In this document: positions 1 through 7,481 of the stretch, piece by piece
How positions within the stretch are numbered: position 1 is the first letter of the stretch
Layout: the number at the start of each line of letters is the position of its first letter
Made by a program: the position numbers and the translations under genes
Notes under the pieces: generated by a model
What the model was told of the DNA's origin: nothing
Seen by the model: the letters and a program-made list of their open reading frames with translations, nothing else
Databases searched by the model: none
Assembly (NCBI GenBank): GCA_023271515.1
Contig: JALPXQ010000015.1
Span: forward strand, 1-19,410
Length of the DNA: 19,410 bases
Source of the DNA: Dehalococcoidia bacterium
Lineage (GTDB): Bacteria; Chloroflexota; Dehalococcoidia; SZUA-161; SpSt-899
Direction: 5' to 3'

Positions 1-85
1 CTTGCACTGCTACGGGGTTTTGCACCATAATCAAGCTAGGGATTCATATCTCTCGAAACAATGAATGCATCCAATCATGCAGATC
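1..85. other. Window edge, no supported gene
   Basis: These bases lie downstream of the mutL remnant on the minus strand. A minus-strand ATG at 28-26 opens nine codons that run off the window edge (MVQNPVAVQ). This could be the start of the next gene, but there is no clear ribosome binding site before it and too little sequence to recognise. Confidence 0.3.
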
Positions 86-1040
86 TCACCGTCTCCCGAA
101 CTCTCTTTCCAACTGGGAAGCGCTGAGATGAATCATGGTTGGCCTTCCATGCGGACAGGTGCGGGGAGACTGCGTCTGTTCCAGTTGATGCACCAGCTCC
201 TCCATCTCCTGAAGGCTCAGAGACTGCCCTGCTGGAATCGCGCCGTGGCAGGCTAAGGAAACAGCGATGCTCTCCTGCCATTCGCTTTCTTGCAGCCCTC
301 CCAGCGAATCGAGTATCTCCGCAAGCACCCTGGTTATGTCCGGCTTCCGGAGCATAGCCGGCACCGAACGCAGCAGATATGTTCGTTCCCCGAATTGCTC
401 CAGATGGAAGCCACTTTCATAGAAAACCTCTCGCTGAGATTGGAGAAGCTCCTGCTGCTGGGTCGTGACCTCAATCGCCACTGGCTCGAGCAATCCCTGA
501 ACCTCTATCGCCCGACTTGCCTGTTGCTCTCGCGCTCTCTCAAGAAGGACCCTCTCATGTGCTGCGTGCTGGTCAATGAGATACATGCCATCGGGCCCTC
601 GACACCCTCACTTGCCCCCAGCTCCAGCATCCCTTGCGCCGTCTCCAGCCCATAAACCTCGCTGAGGACGTCGCGCAGGCTGCCGTTGCCTGGCGAACGA
701 AAACTGGTTCGCCCATTGATGATGAGATGGAATTCCACTTCCGGGAAAGCCAGGCCGTATTGGGTCACCAGATGACTGATGTGGCCATTCTCCGTGGAGG
801 GTAATTTCAGAAACTTGTCCATTCTCCAGCTTGACAACTGTACCGACAACATCATCCCGATACCGGGTGACCATCGACGATGACATCTATCCCACCACCG
901 CCGGCCTCCACGGTAATCTGGGTGGCCCCGGCATCCAGTGAGTTTTCGACTAATTCCTTAACCACTGAGGCCGGCCTTTCGACTATCTCGCCGGCAGCGA
1001 TCTTGGAGATGACATCGGGGGAGAGAACTTTGATCGACAT
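86..1040 (-). pseudogene. mutL: Decayed DNA mismatch repair protein MutL
   Basis: MutL is the ATP-driven coordinator of mismatch repair, working after MutS. Here it is broken. The N-terminal GHKL ATPase start is intact from the ATG at 1040 (MSIKVLSPDVISKIAAGEI, then the ELVENSLDAGAT helix) to about residue 55, then runs into a stop near 874. About 80 expected residues, covering the rest of the ATP site, are gone. A piece matching the segment after the LFYNTPAR motif (FLKLPSTENGHISHLV and on to DVLSEVYGLETAQ, about 820-625) lies in another frame. The transducer end and linker are missing. The C-terminal domain resumes in a third frame at about 595, with DQHAAHERVLLE matching the endonuclease pattern DQHA-x2-E-x4-E, and ends in the normal GRPTMIHLSASQLEREF tail. 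The order of pieces is native, so this is decay in place, or less likely assembly error. No single product is expected. Confidence 0.88.
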
Positions 1041-1058
1041 TATCCTACCTGCAAGACT

Positions 1059-1088
1059 ATTGTAGCAGATTGCGCTGCCGCTGAGCAA
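1059..1088 (-). promoter_or_regulatory. Possible sigma70-type promoter of the mutL remnant
   Basis: Read on the minus strand, TTGCTC (1088-1083) and TACAAT (1064-1059) are spaced by 18 bases. The -10 matches five of six consensus bases and the -35 about three. It lies 19 bases before the mutL ATG, which also keeps an AGG-rich ribosome binding site (AGGTAGG). The remnant may therefore still be transcribed. Confidence 0.4.
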
Positions 1089-1102
1089 AGCGAGCCGTAC
1101 CC

Positions 1103-1130
1103 TTGACAGCCCCAGGGCGAGGGGTATAAT
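1103..1130 (+). promoter_or_regulatory. Perfect consensus sigma70 promoter
   Basis: TTGACA (1103-1108) and TATAAT (1125-1130) are both exact consensus hexamers with a 16-base spacer. Transcription would start near 1137, about 43 bases before the GTG start of the DUF362 gene, which it evidently drives. It is back-to-back with the weaker mutL promoter. Confidence 0.8.
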
Positions 1131-1179
1131 CTTTACACAGGTCGAGGGACTCACCCGAATTTCTTCATCGGAGGCGACG

Positions 1180-2292
1180 GTGGCAAAGAGTCAGGTTTAC
1201 TTCATTGGGCCGCGGACAGGCACGGGTCGGGACATGTTTGTCAAGCTGGAAAAGCTCCTTGACCGGGCAGGATTGCCCAATTTCATTCAGCAGAACGAAC
1301 TGGTGGCCATCAAGCTGCACTTTGGGGAGGTGGGAACCACTGCCTATATTCACCCGAGCTATGTGGGCTTCCTGGTGGGGCAGGTCAAGAGTAGAAAGGG
1401 GCTCCCTTTTCTTACCGATACCAATGTCCTCTACCGGAGTGCGCGGAGCAATTCCGTTGACCATTTGCGCACTGCTTTTGCCCATGGCTTTTCGCCACTG
1501 GTCACTGGTGCACCGGTGATCATATCGGGTGGGCTGAAGGGACAGACCTCCATCGAAGTCGAGATAGGAAAGAAGCATTTTCGCACGGTAAAACTCGCTT
1601 CCGAGATCGCGGATTTCGATAAACTGATTTGCCTTACCCATTTCACCGGCCATCTGGGGACCGGCCTCGGTGGAGCGATCAAGAACCTGGGCATGGGGCT
1701 GTCTGCCAAGTCAGGCAAGCTGGCTATGCACTCCACTGCCATTCCATTCATGGATCATAAGAAGTGCACCGGATGCGAAATCTGCCTGAAGCACTGTCCG
1801 GCGGACGCCATCGGGATGAAAGAAAAACTTGCGGTTATTGATCCGGTTCTCTGCATCGGCTGTGGTGAGTGCATGGTTGTCTGTCCCATCGGAGCGGTTG
1901 ATATCCAGTGGAACGAATCGACCCAGAACCTTCAGGAGAAGGTTTGCGAGCACGCCTACGGGGTGGTGAAGAGGAAACAGCCGATACTTTTTCTCACTTT
2001 CCTGATGAACATCACTCCGGGATGCGACTGCATGGGTTTCTCGGATGCCCACGTAGTGGCCGATATCGGGATCCTGGCCTCTTACGACCCGGTGGCTATC
2101 GATCAGGCAGCGGTCGATCTGGTGAACCAGCAGCAGGGCCTTCCCGGGACCAGGCTCAAGAAGAACCTGGGGCAGGGGGAAGATAAGCTCCGGGCGCTTT
2201 ATCCCAACATTGACTGGACGGTGCAACTGCGATATGGGGAGGAGATAGGTCTGGGCTCGCGGGATTATGAGCTCGTATCCGTTGACTCATAA
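1180..2292 (+). CDS. DUF362 domain protein with two 4Fe-4S motifs
   Basis: 370 residues. The start is GTG at 1180, five bases after a GGAGG at 1170-1174. An N-terminal DUF362 region (about 1-185, including VAIKLHFGE and IKNLGMG) is followed by a bacterial ferredoxin-type insert with two CxxCxxCxxxC(P) motifs: Cys196/199/202/206 and Cys225/228/231/235. These should bind two [4Fe-4S] clusters. The DUF362 fold resumes after them (LASYDPVAIDQAAVDLVN). I see no signal peptide or membrane segment, so it is probably cytoplasmic. Proteins of this architecture are common in anaerobes and are assumed to move electrons, but their substrate is not established. It has its own strong promoter and no obvious operon partner. 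The family call is secure; the function is unknown. Confidence 0.9.
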   Translation: MAKSQVYFIGPRTGTGRDMFVKLEKLLDRAGLPNFIQQNELVAIKLHFGEVGTTAYIHPSYVGFLVGQVKSRKGLPFLTDTNVLYRSARSNSVDHLRTAFAHGFSPLVTGAPVIISGGLKGQTSIEVEIGKKHFRTVKLASEIADFDKLICLTHFTGHLGTGLGGAIKNLGMGLSAKSGKLAMHSTAIPFMDHKKCTGCEICLKHCPADAIGMKEKLAVIDPVLCIGCGECMVVCPIGAVDIQWNESTQNLQEKVCEHAYGVVKRKQPILFLTFLMNITPGCDCMGFSDAHVVADIGILASYDPVAIDQAAVDLVNQQQGLPGTRLKKNLGQGEDKLRALYPNIDWTVQLRYGEEIGLGSRDYELVSVDS

Positions 2293-2318
2293 CCATCCCT
2301 CCATCACGGAAGAATAGG

Positions 2319-2456
2319 GTGCCGCAGATTCACTTCCATCGTGAGGCCTCGTCGCTGGAAGAGGCCATCTGGAGTGCAATGGCGGATGTCAGAGCGGCAG
2401 GCCTTCACACAGCGCGCGTGGAGATAGAAGCTGAGGCCGTAGCGCAACCGGCATGA
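2319..2456 (+). pseudogene. Short ORF, possible truncated small regulator
   Basis: A 45-residue reading frame with a GTG start at 2319 and a weak GGAAG before it. The product (IHFHREASSLEEAIWSAMAD, then DVRAAGLHTARVEIE) reads like real protein with balanced composition. It resembles, from memory only, the N-terminus of small helix-turn-helix proteins that open with FHxEAxxLEEAxxSAxxDV. No DNA-binding helix follows, because the frame stops at 2454. It may be an independent small gene or the front of a truncated one. Confidence 0.35.
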
Positions 2457-2792
2457 TGCTAAGGTGCTCGATGTAGTACTCTAGCGGACGAGGTAAAAAC
2501 AAGAAAATCATCTTACCCCTATGAAAGCTTACAGAATAATCTATTTCGGACAGCCATAAGAGGAAAAGGCCCGGATTAAGGCTATCAATTAAGGAAGATA
2601 GTATATCCAGAGCGATTCTCGAAGAGGGGGAATTTTCATGTGATGAAAACCTTCTGAGAACAGAATAGAAGTGAAATGATCGAAAAGGAATTCTTCAAGG
2701 CAGTATCTAATGCCGAGGAAGATGTTATCCAAATATTCAAAGGTATCAGAATTTCATTACGCTTGACGCTATTTACGAGATGGTATCCGTTC
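2457..2792. other. AT-rich spacer with gene fragments
   Basis: This stretch is visibly more AT-rich than its neighbours and lies downstream of both flanking genes. It holds short coding-like runs broken by stops: MKAYRIIYFGQP from 2521, RLSIKEDSISRAILEEGEF from about 2578, and MIEKEFFKAVSNAEEDVIQI from 2676. The last stays open only by running antisense into uvrB. None is recognisable. I see no strong hairpin with a T-run that would serve as the uvrB terminator, and no tRNA. Best read as the debris of one or more small genes. Confidence 0.4.
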
Positions 2793-4769
2793 TCACGTGA
2801 GTGCCTGTGTCCGGCGCAGCTCCATAATCTCATCCCGCAGGAGCGCCGCCTTCTCAAATTCCAGATTCTTGGCGGCGGACTTCATCTGCGATTCCAGGCT
2901 CTTAATCAGCCTGGCGATTTCGTCCCTGGAGATGGGAGTGGCGGTGACATATTGCGCCCGCGGCTCAGCTACTGCCCGGAATTGATCGGTGATGTCCTTG
3001 ATTGCTTTCTTGATCCCCGCCGGGGTGATGCCATGCTCCTTATTATAAGCCTCCTGAATCATTCGCCGGCGATTGGTTTCGTCGATCGCCCGGCGCATTG
3101 AGTCGGTCATCACATCGGCATACATCGTTACGTGTCCTTCAACATGGCGCGCCGCACGCCCCATGGTCTGAATGAGCGCGGTGTCGGAACGCAGGAATCC
3201 CTCCTTGTCGGCGTCGAGGATGGCAACAAGGCTTACCTCAGGGAGGTCAAGTCCCTCTCTGAGGAGATTGATCCCCACAACCACATCGTAGACACCGAAG
3301 CGCAGGTCCCGGAGAATCTCCACCCTTTCCAGGGTGTCGATCTCTGAATGAAGATAATGGGTCTTGATGTTCATCTCCCGGAGGTAATCGGCCAGCTCCT
3401 CCGCCATGCGCTTGGTGAGTGTGGTCACCAGAACCCGTTCCCCGCAGTCTACCCGCCTCCTGATCTGCTCCATAAGGTCATCGATCTGCCCCTTGGTGGG
3501 TCTGATCTCCACCGTCGGATCGAGCAGCCCCGTGGGACGGATGACCTGCTCCACCACCTGCCGGCTGTGCTGGTATTCGTAGGGGCCGGGGGTTGCCGAG
3601 GTATAGATCGCCTGGTTGATGTGGCTCTCGAACTCAGCGAAGTTCAACGGCCGGTTGTCCAGGGCCGAGGGGAGGCGAAAGCCGTGTTCTACCAGCACCT
3701 CTTTTCGCGATCGGTCGCCGTGATACATGCCTCGAACCTGGGGAATGGTCATGTGTGACTCGTCAACGATGAGCAGGAAGTCATCGGGGAAGTAATCCAG
3801 AAGCGTCCATGGGGGGCTCCCCGGTGGACGCTGGGTGAGATGGCGCGAGTAGTTCTCCACGCCGGTGCAGTAGCCTGTTTCCCGCAGCATCTCGAGATCA
3901 TAGTTGGTGCGAGCCTCCAGCCGTTGCGCCTCCAGCAGCTTCCCCTGCGACTTGAGCTCCGCCACCCGGTGCTCCATCTCCTCCTGTATAGTAGCGATGG
4001 CGGCCATCAGCTTCTCGCGGGTGGTGACGAAGTGCTTGGCAGGGTAAATCTCGACCTCATTTCGTTCCACCAGCAGCTCGCCTGTCAGGGGGTCGATCTC
4101 GGTAATGCGCTCGATCTCGTCGCCCCAGAACCCCACCCTGATTGCCAGGTCCTCGTAGGCCGGTTGAATCTCCAGGGTGTCACCCCGGATGCGGAACCGG
4201 CCGCGGGTGAAATCAACATCGTTTCTCTCGTATTGCATCTCCACCAGTCGCCGGGTAATCCGGTCCCGGTTTGTTCTTTCACCCTTCTTAAGGTGGACCA
4301 CGAAGCTGTAGTACTCCTCGGGGGCGCCCAGCCCGTAGATGCAGGATACCGAGGCGGTGATGATCACATCGGGCCGACTGAGGAGGGAGCGGGTAGCCGA
4401 GTGACGCAGCTTATCGATCTCTTCGTTGATGTCGGTTTCCTTTTCGATGTAGGTATCGGTGTGCGGGATATAGGCCTCAGGCTGGTAGTAATCGTAGTAG
4501 CTGACGAAGTATTCTACGGCGTTGTGGGGAAAGAACTCGCGGAACTCGGTGCAGAGCTGCGCCGCCAGGGTCTTGTTGTGCGAGAGAACCAGGGTTGGTT
4601 TCTGGACCTGGGCGATGATATTGGCGATGGTGAAGGTCTTGCCCGATCCGGTTACGCCGAGCAGGACTTGATGCTTGTATCCGTCCCTGAGCCCGGCGAC
4701 GAGCTTCTCGATGGCCTGGGGCTGGTCGCCCGCGGGGTGGAAGTCGGCGGCGAGTTTGAATTGATACAT
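2793..4769 (-). CDS. uvrB: UvrABC excinuclease subunit B
   Basis: 658 residues, the usual UvrB length. UvrB is the damage-verifying helicase-like subunit of nucleotide excision repair: UvrA loads it, and it recruits UvrC to cut either side of the lesion. Visible landmarks in order: Walker A GVTGSGKT (38-45), the DNA-clamping beta-hairpin YYDYYQPEAYIP (about 91-102), the Walker B-like DESH motif, the C-terminal helicase half with INLLREGLDLPEV and QTMGRAARH, and the C-terminal UVR motif (KNLEFEKAALLRDEI) that contacts UvrC. The ATG shares its A with the TAA of the upstream nuclease gene (TAATG), so the two are translationally coupled. No defect is seen, so excision repair looks intact next to a dead mutL. 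Confidence 0.98.
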   Translation of the reverse strand: MYQFKLAADFHPAGDQPQAIEKLVAGLRDGYKHQVLLGVTGSGKTFTIANIIAQVQKPTLVLSHNKTLAAQLCTEFREFFPHNAVEYFVSYYDYYQPEAYIPHTDTYIEKETDINEEIDKLRHSATRSLLSRPDVIITASVSCIYGLGAPEEYYSFVVHLKKGERTNRDRITRRLVEMQYERNDVDFTRGRFRIRGDTLEIQPAYEDLAIRVGFWGDEIERITEIDPLTGELLVERNEVEIYPAKHFVTTREKLMAAIATIQEEMEHRVAELKSQGKLLEAQRLEARTNYDLEMLRETGYCTGVENYSRHLTQRPPGSPPWTLLDYFPDDFLLIVDESHMTIPQVRGMYHGDRSRKEVLVEHGFRLPSALDNRPLNFAEFESHINQAIYTSATPGPYEYQHSRQVVEQVIRPTGLLDPTVEIRPTKGQIDDLMEQIRRRVDCGERVLVTTLTKRMAEELADYLREMNIKTHYLHSEIDTLERVEILRDLRFGVYDVVVGINLLREGLDLPEVSLVAILDADKEGFLRSDTALIQTMGRAARHVEGHVTMYADVMTDSMRRAIDETNRRRMIQEAYNKEHGITPAGIKKAIKDITDQFRAVAEPRAQYVTATPISRDEIARLIKSLESQMKSAAKNLEFEKAALLRDEIMELRRTQALT

Positions 4770-5245
4770 TAATCCACCTCTTCCGCAATCCCGATTCTCT
4801 CCACGGTGAGAGGGACGTAGTTCACCTTCCCCTGCTCGATGAGTTCCTTGAGCTTCTTTTCGTCCTCCGTGAGGCGGAAGCGGCCCGTCTTAACCTCGAT
4901 GAAGTCTACCCCCTCATCGTATTTGATCCCCACGAAATCTATCGGGTCGCCGAGGTAGAAGAGCCGGTCATACTGGGTCAGTTCGAAGGTGGCCATGAGT
5001 TCGTTCAGCTTTCCGGTCCGTTTGCTGAGGCTCCTGGTTATGGAAAGCAGAAGCTGATTGGGCAGGCTACGAAGAGTGCTCTGCACCTCTCTCACCGAGG
5101 CTTCCGAAGCAAGGGCAAAGCGAAGCTTCTGCTCCAGCTCCTGTATCTGGGGAAGCTCGATCTTCCTCGGTCGCAGAAGCATGACGAGAACGATCACGAG
5201 CAGAATCACCACCAGACAGATTAGAGCTATAGCCAGTATCTCCAT
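4769..5245 (-). CDS. Membrane-anchored Holliday junction resolvase-like endonuclease
   Basis: 158 residues; ATG at 5245 preceded at seven bases by a perfect AGGAGG (5253-5258). Residues 3-24 are a strongly hydrophobic helix (IALICLVVILLVIVLVMLL) followed by basic RPRK, so it is a probable inner-membrane anchor with the rest in the cytoplasm. A helical, coiled-coil-like stretch precedes the nuclease core (LGDPIDFVGIKYDEG, then FIEVKTG and LTEDEKKLKELI). The D...E-x-K arrangement is the PD-(D/E)XK signature of the family described as endonuclease related to archaeal Holliday junction resolvase (Endonuc_Holl). Its cellular role is not established. Coupling to uvrB through TAATG suggests a link to DNA repair, though co-occurrence alone does not show it. 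Confidence 0.85.
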   Translation of the reverse strand: MEILAIALICLVVILLVIVLVMLLRPRKIELPQIQELEQKLRFALASEASVREVQSTLRSLPNQLLLSITRSLSKRTGKLNELMATFELTQYDRLFYLGDPIDFVGIKYDEGVDFIEVKTGRFRLTEDEKKLKELIEQGKVNYVPLTVERIGIAEEVD

Positions 5246-5395
5246 GTGGTTTCCTCCTGGATAAGCATTCAGCCATGTCAGTGCCAGTGAAACAGGTCAT
5301 TCTCAGACAATGGTGAGATTCCCTCAACTTCTATGATACAATGTGCAGTCAAGAGAGGCAATCGTCGTGCCAGGCAAACTCAACCCGGACACAGC

Positions 5396-5424
5396 TTTAC
5401 AAATTCAACCGCCTGAGCTATACT
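5396..5424 (+). promoter_or_regulatory. Sigma70-type promoter for the DUF39 gene group
   Basis: TTTACA (5396-5401) and TATACT (5419-5424) are spaced by exactly 17 bases, each matching five of six consensus bases. Transcription would begin near 5431, giving a leader of about 20 bases that includes the GGAGGG at 5435-5440. It lies in the 205-base spacer between the divergent nuclease-uvrB and DUF39 groups. I could not place a convincing promoter for the minus-strand pair. Confidence 0.6.
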
Positions 5425-5450
5425 AGAATTGCTCGGAGGGAAGCTGCGGC

Positions 5451-6656
5451 ATGCTGAGGACGATTGCTGAGATCAATGAGAAGATTCGCAGAGGACAAGC
5501 TGTGGTGGTGACTGCGGAGGAGATTATCGGCATCGCCGATGAGAAGGGTGTGGAGAGGGCCGCCCGGGAGATCGACGTAGTGACCACCGGGACCTTCGCC
5601 CCGATGTGTTCCTCCGGGACTTATCTGAACTTAGGACATACGGCGCCGCGGATGAAGATCGGCGGAGGCAGGGCTTGCCTTAATGATGTCCCCGTCTACA
5701 CTGGATTCGCCGCTGTGGACGTTTTTCTGGGAGCAAGTGCGATCCCCGATGACGATCCCCGGAATAAGATCCATCCCGGTAATTTCGACTATGGCGGCGG
5801 CCACGTGATCGAGGATTTGGTATCCGGAAAAGATGTGAGGTTGGTGGCCACGGGGTACGGGACTGATTGCTACCCGAGAAAGAAGATCGAAACGTGGATC
5901 AGGCTGGAGGATATGAATGAGGCCACACTCTTCAATATTCGCAATGCCTATCAGAATTACAATGTCGGGGTCAATCTCTCCGACAGGACTATTTACACCT
6001 ATATGGGGGTGCTGAAGCCGGATCTGGGCAACGCCAACTACTCTACCGCGGGGCAGTTGTCACCGCTGCTTAATGATCCCTATTATAAGACCATTGGCAT
6101 CGGGACGAAGATATTTCTGGGGGGCGGGATCGGTTATGTGGCCTGGCACGGCACACAACATCATCCGGATGTCTGCCGAGGTGACAATGGTGTGCCGAAG
6201 AGAGGAGCCGGCACGCTGGCGGTGATCGGCGATCTGAAGCAGATGAAGGCGGGGTGGCTGAGGGGCGTTAGCTTCCTTGGCTATGGGGTGAGCCTGGCTG
6301 TTGGCATAGGAATACCCATACCCATACTCTCCGAGGAGATACTTCATTACACCGCTGTTAAGGACGAGGAGATATTTGCTCCGGTACTGGATTACTCGGA
6401 GGCTTACCCTCAGCGCAAGCCGGATATCCTGGGAGAGGTGAGCTACGCTCAACTGAAGAGCGGCAAGATTGAGGTCTTGGGGAAGGACGTCCCTACCGCT
6501 TCATTGTCAGGTTATTACAAGGCACTTGAGATAGCCAATATCCTCAAGGAATGGATCGGGCGAGGCGAGTTCCTCTTGACCGAACCGGTGGCCCCACTGC
6601 CGGGTGTGGAGGCAGGAATAGAATTCAAGCCGCTCAGGGAAAGGCCGATAGAATAA
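5451..6656 (+). CDS. DUF39 homocysteine biosynthesis protein
   Basis: 401 residues. The ATG at 5451 follows GGAGGG by ten bases. The whole length matches the DUF39/HcyBio family, known from methanogens and anaerobic bacteria, which helps make homocysteine from aspartate semialdehyde and sulfide instead of by the O-acylhomoserine route. Family marks include TTGTFAPMCSSG with Cys53, KIGGGRACLND, GYGTDCYPRK with Cys140, and WHGTQHHP. Cys53 sits where the family's functional cysteine is expected. The CBS pair found at the C-terminus of some archaeal members is absent. The small NifU-like and Cys-rich genes follow on the same strand and fit a sulfur-handling unit. The usual partner, a ferredoxin/NIL-domain protein, is not in this window. 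Family confident; pathway inferred from the family. Confidence 0.9.
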   Translation: MLRTIAEINEKIRRGQAVVVTAEEIIGIADEKGVERAAREIDVVTTGTFAPMCSSGTYLNLGHTAPRMKIGGGRACLNDVPVYTGFAAVDVFLGASAIPDDDPRNKIHPGNFDYGGGHVIEDLVSGKDVRLVATGYGTDCYPRKKIETWIRLEDMNEATLFNIRNAYQNYNVGVNLSDRTIYTYMGVLKPDLGNANYSTAGQLSPLLNDPYYKTIGIGTKIFLGGGIGYVAWHGTQHHPDVCRGDNGVPKRGAGTLAVIGDLKQMKAGWLRGVSFLGYGVSLAVGIGIPIPILSEEILHYTAVKDEEIFAPVLDYSEAYPQRKPDILGEVSYAQLKSGKIEVLGKDVPTASLSGYYKALEIANILKEWIGRGEFLLTEPVAPLPGVEAGIEFKPLRERPIE

Positions 6657-6671
6657 AAAGGAGGAAAAATC

Positions 6672-6890
6672 ATGCGAGAGAAAGTTGAAGCTGCCCTCGA
6701 TCTGGTAAGGCCGGCGCTGCATGCGGATGGCGGAAATGTGGAATTGGTGGATGTCGATGGTGATGTGGTGCGAGTGAAACTTGTCGGTGCGTGCGGAGGC
6801 TGTCCCATGTCAACGATGACCTTGAAAATGGGCATCGAGCGAGTGCTCAAAGAGCAGGTGCCGGAGATCAAAGAAGTAGTTGCCGTCTAA
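6672..6890 (+). CDS. NifU-like Fe-S cluster scaffold (C-terminal NifU domain)
   Basis: 72 residues, a stand-alone NifU C-terminal domain. The ATG at 6672 follows AAGGAGG closely (6658-6664). The domain reads RPALHADGGNVELVDVDGD, then VRVKLVGACGGCPMS with the CxxC pair Cys41/Cys44 that holds a transient [4Fe-4S] cluster for delivery to apo-proteins. The length is normal for free-standing Nfu domains. It starts 15 bases after the DUF39 gene and is surely co-transcribed. It could serve cluster supply in general or the DUF39 pathway in particular; the sequence does not decide. Confidence 0.93.
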   Translation: MREKVEAALDLVRPALHADGGNVELVDVDGDVVRVKLVGACGGCPMSTMTLKMGIERVLKEQVPEIKEVVAV

Positions 6891-6926
6891 CATAAGAGTG
6901 GACAGATATCCCAGCGGGAGGCTGGA

Positions 6927-7166
6927 ATGCGGGGATGGTATGTTATCTGCGGTTCATGTGGCAGAAAGGTAGAGCATTATCACAGTGAACCCCCTTGCGA
7001 GGTGCTCAGAGGGTGGCTTACGGTCTCCTACTGGAAAGGACTCGAATCTGTTGACCACTATAGCTTCTGTTCCCTCAGTTGCCTTCAGGAGTGGGTGGAA
7101 AGTCACGTCCCTAAGATCCCCGAGGTGTTCCTGAAATCCTTCAGTGAAGAAGAGGATAGGACATGA
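6927..7166 (+). CDS. Small Cys-rich, putative zinc-binding protein
   Basis: 79 residues. The start is ATG at 6927 with GGGAGG five bases before it. Two cysteine pairs, Cys8-x2-Cys11 (ICGSCG) and Cys48-x3-Cys52 (FCSLSCLQEW), could form one zinc site. Aromatic residues cluster between them (GWLTVSYWKGLE), and there is a free Cys24 and several histidines (H17, H19, H44). The second pair with its following helix resembles the FCSxxCxxxW end of treble-clef zinc proteins. I do not recognise a named family. It is third in the DUF39-NifU group, 36 bases downstream, so it is probably co-expressed. Real by composition and ribosome binding site; function unknown. Confidence 0.72.
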   Translation: MRGWYVICGSCGRKVEHYHSEPPCEVLRGWLTVSYWKGLESVDHYSFCSLSCLQEWVESHVPKIPEVFLKSFSEEEDRT

Positions 7167-7201
7167 GAGAGGATATTGCGGTGTCAAGAGTTCTCCACTT
7201 C

Positions 7202-7227
7202 CCAGGTAGACTAGTCTGGTTTCTTTT
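7202..7227 (+). terminator. Possible intrinsic terminator of the DUF39 group
   Basis: CCAGGT (7202-7207) can pair with GTCTGG (7214-7219) around the six-base loop AGACTA, with four Watson-Crick and two G-U pairs, followed by TTTCTTTT (7220-7227). The stem is short and the T-run interrupted, so this is a modest candidate, but the location between two transcription units is right. Confidence 0.4.
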
Positions 7228-7254
7228 GACCTCACCGTCGAATTTGTATATCTA
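7226..7254 (+). promoter_or_regulatory. Weak promoter candidate for the cutA-ilvD run
   Basis: TTGACC (7226-7231) matches five of six -35 bases and TATCTA (7249-7254) three of six -10 bases, spaced by 17. It would start transcription about 220 bases before cutA. It is the best-placed match I found for the long downstream gene run, but the -10 is poor. Confidence 0.25.
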
Positions 7255-7481
7255 GGCTTGTCCCTTGAACCGCTCCCGATCCAGGAAGATGCCTCCCAGG
7301 GAAATGTCGCAGGCTGCCGAGGCGGTTTCCGTTGGCTCTATGGCTGTGGTAGCCGGTGCCATAGCTGAATGCGGTTGAGAATGGAGGCAACTGACATCGC
7401 CAGGGGAATCGAGTTTGCTCAAAGGGTCGATGGATTAAGGGGAGTGGTCATCATCAAGTATGATAAAATGGGGAGAGGAAT

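Larger units (their letters stand above)
7167..7481. other. Spacer with coding-like fragments before cutA
   Basis: This 315-base stretch carries no recognised gene. Three short frames look partly coding. A 30-codon frame starts at 7163, overlapping the preceding stop as ATGA, and ends at the TAG at 7253. The same frame reopens to 7378, including MSQAAEAVSVGSMAVVAGAI. A 41-codon frame at 7369-7494 reads DIARGIEFAQRVDGLRGVVI and overlaps the cutA start. They may be pieces of one decayed gene. Besides these it holds the possible terminator at 7202-7227 and a weak promoter match at 7226-7254. Confidence 0.35.

Noticed and set aside
1..28. Start of a gene after mutL on the minus strand
   Set aside because: Only nine codons are visible and there is no ribosome binding site, so it is not called as a gene.
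2676..3101. A 141-codon frame starting MIEKEFFKAVSN
   Set aside because: Only the first 38 codons lie outside uvrB; the rest is antisense to it. Kept only as a possible fragment in the spacer description.
3840..4772. A 310-residue open frame on the plus strand
   Set aside because: It lies wholly antisense to the well-conserved uvrB and its product has the leucine-, valine- and histidine-rich look of a shadow frame.
7464..7469. TGATAAAAT as an extended -10 just before cutA
   Set aside because: Transcription would start about six bases before the ATG and cut off the ribosome binding site, and there is no -35 match.
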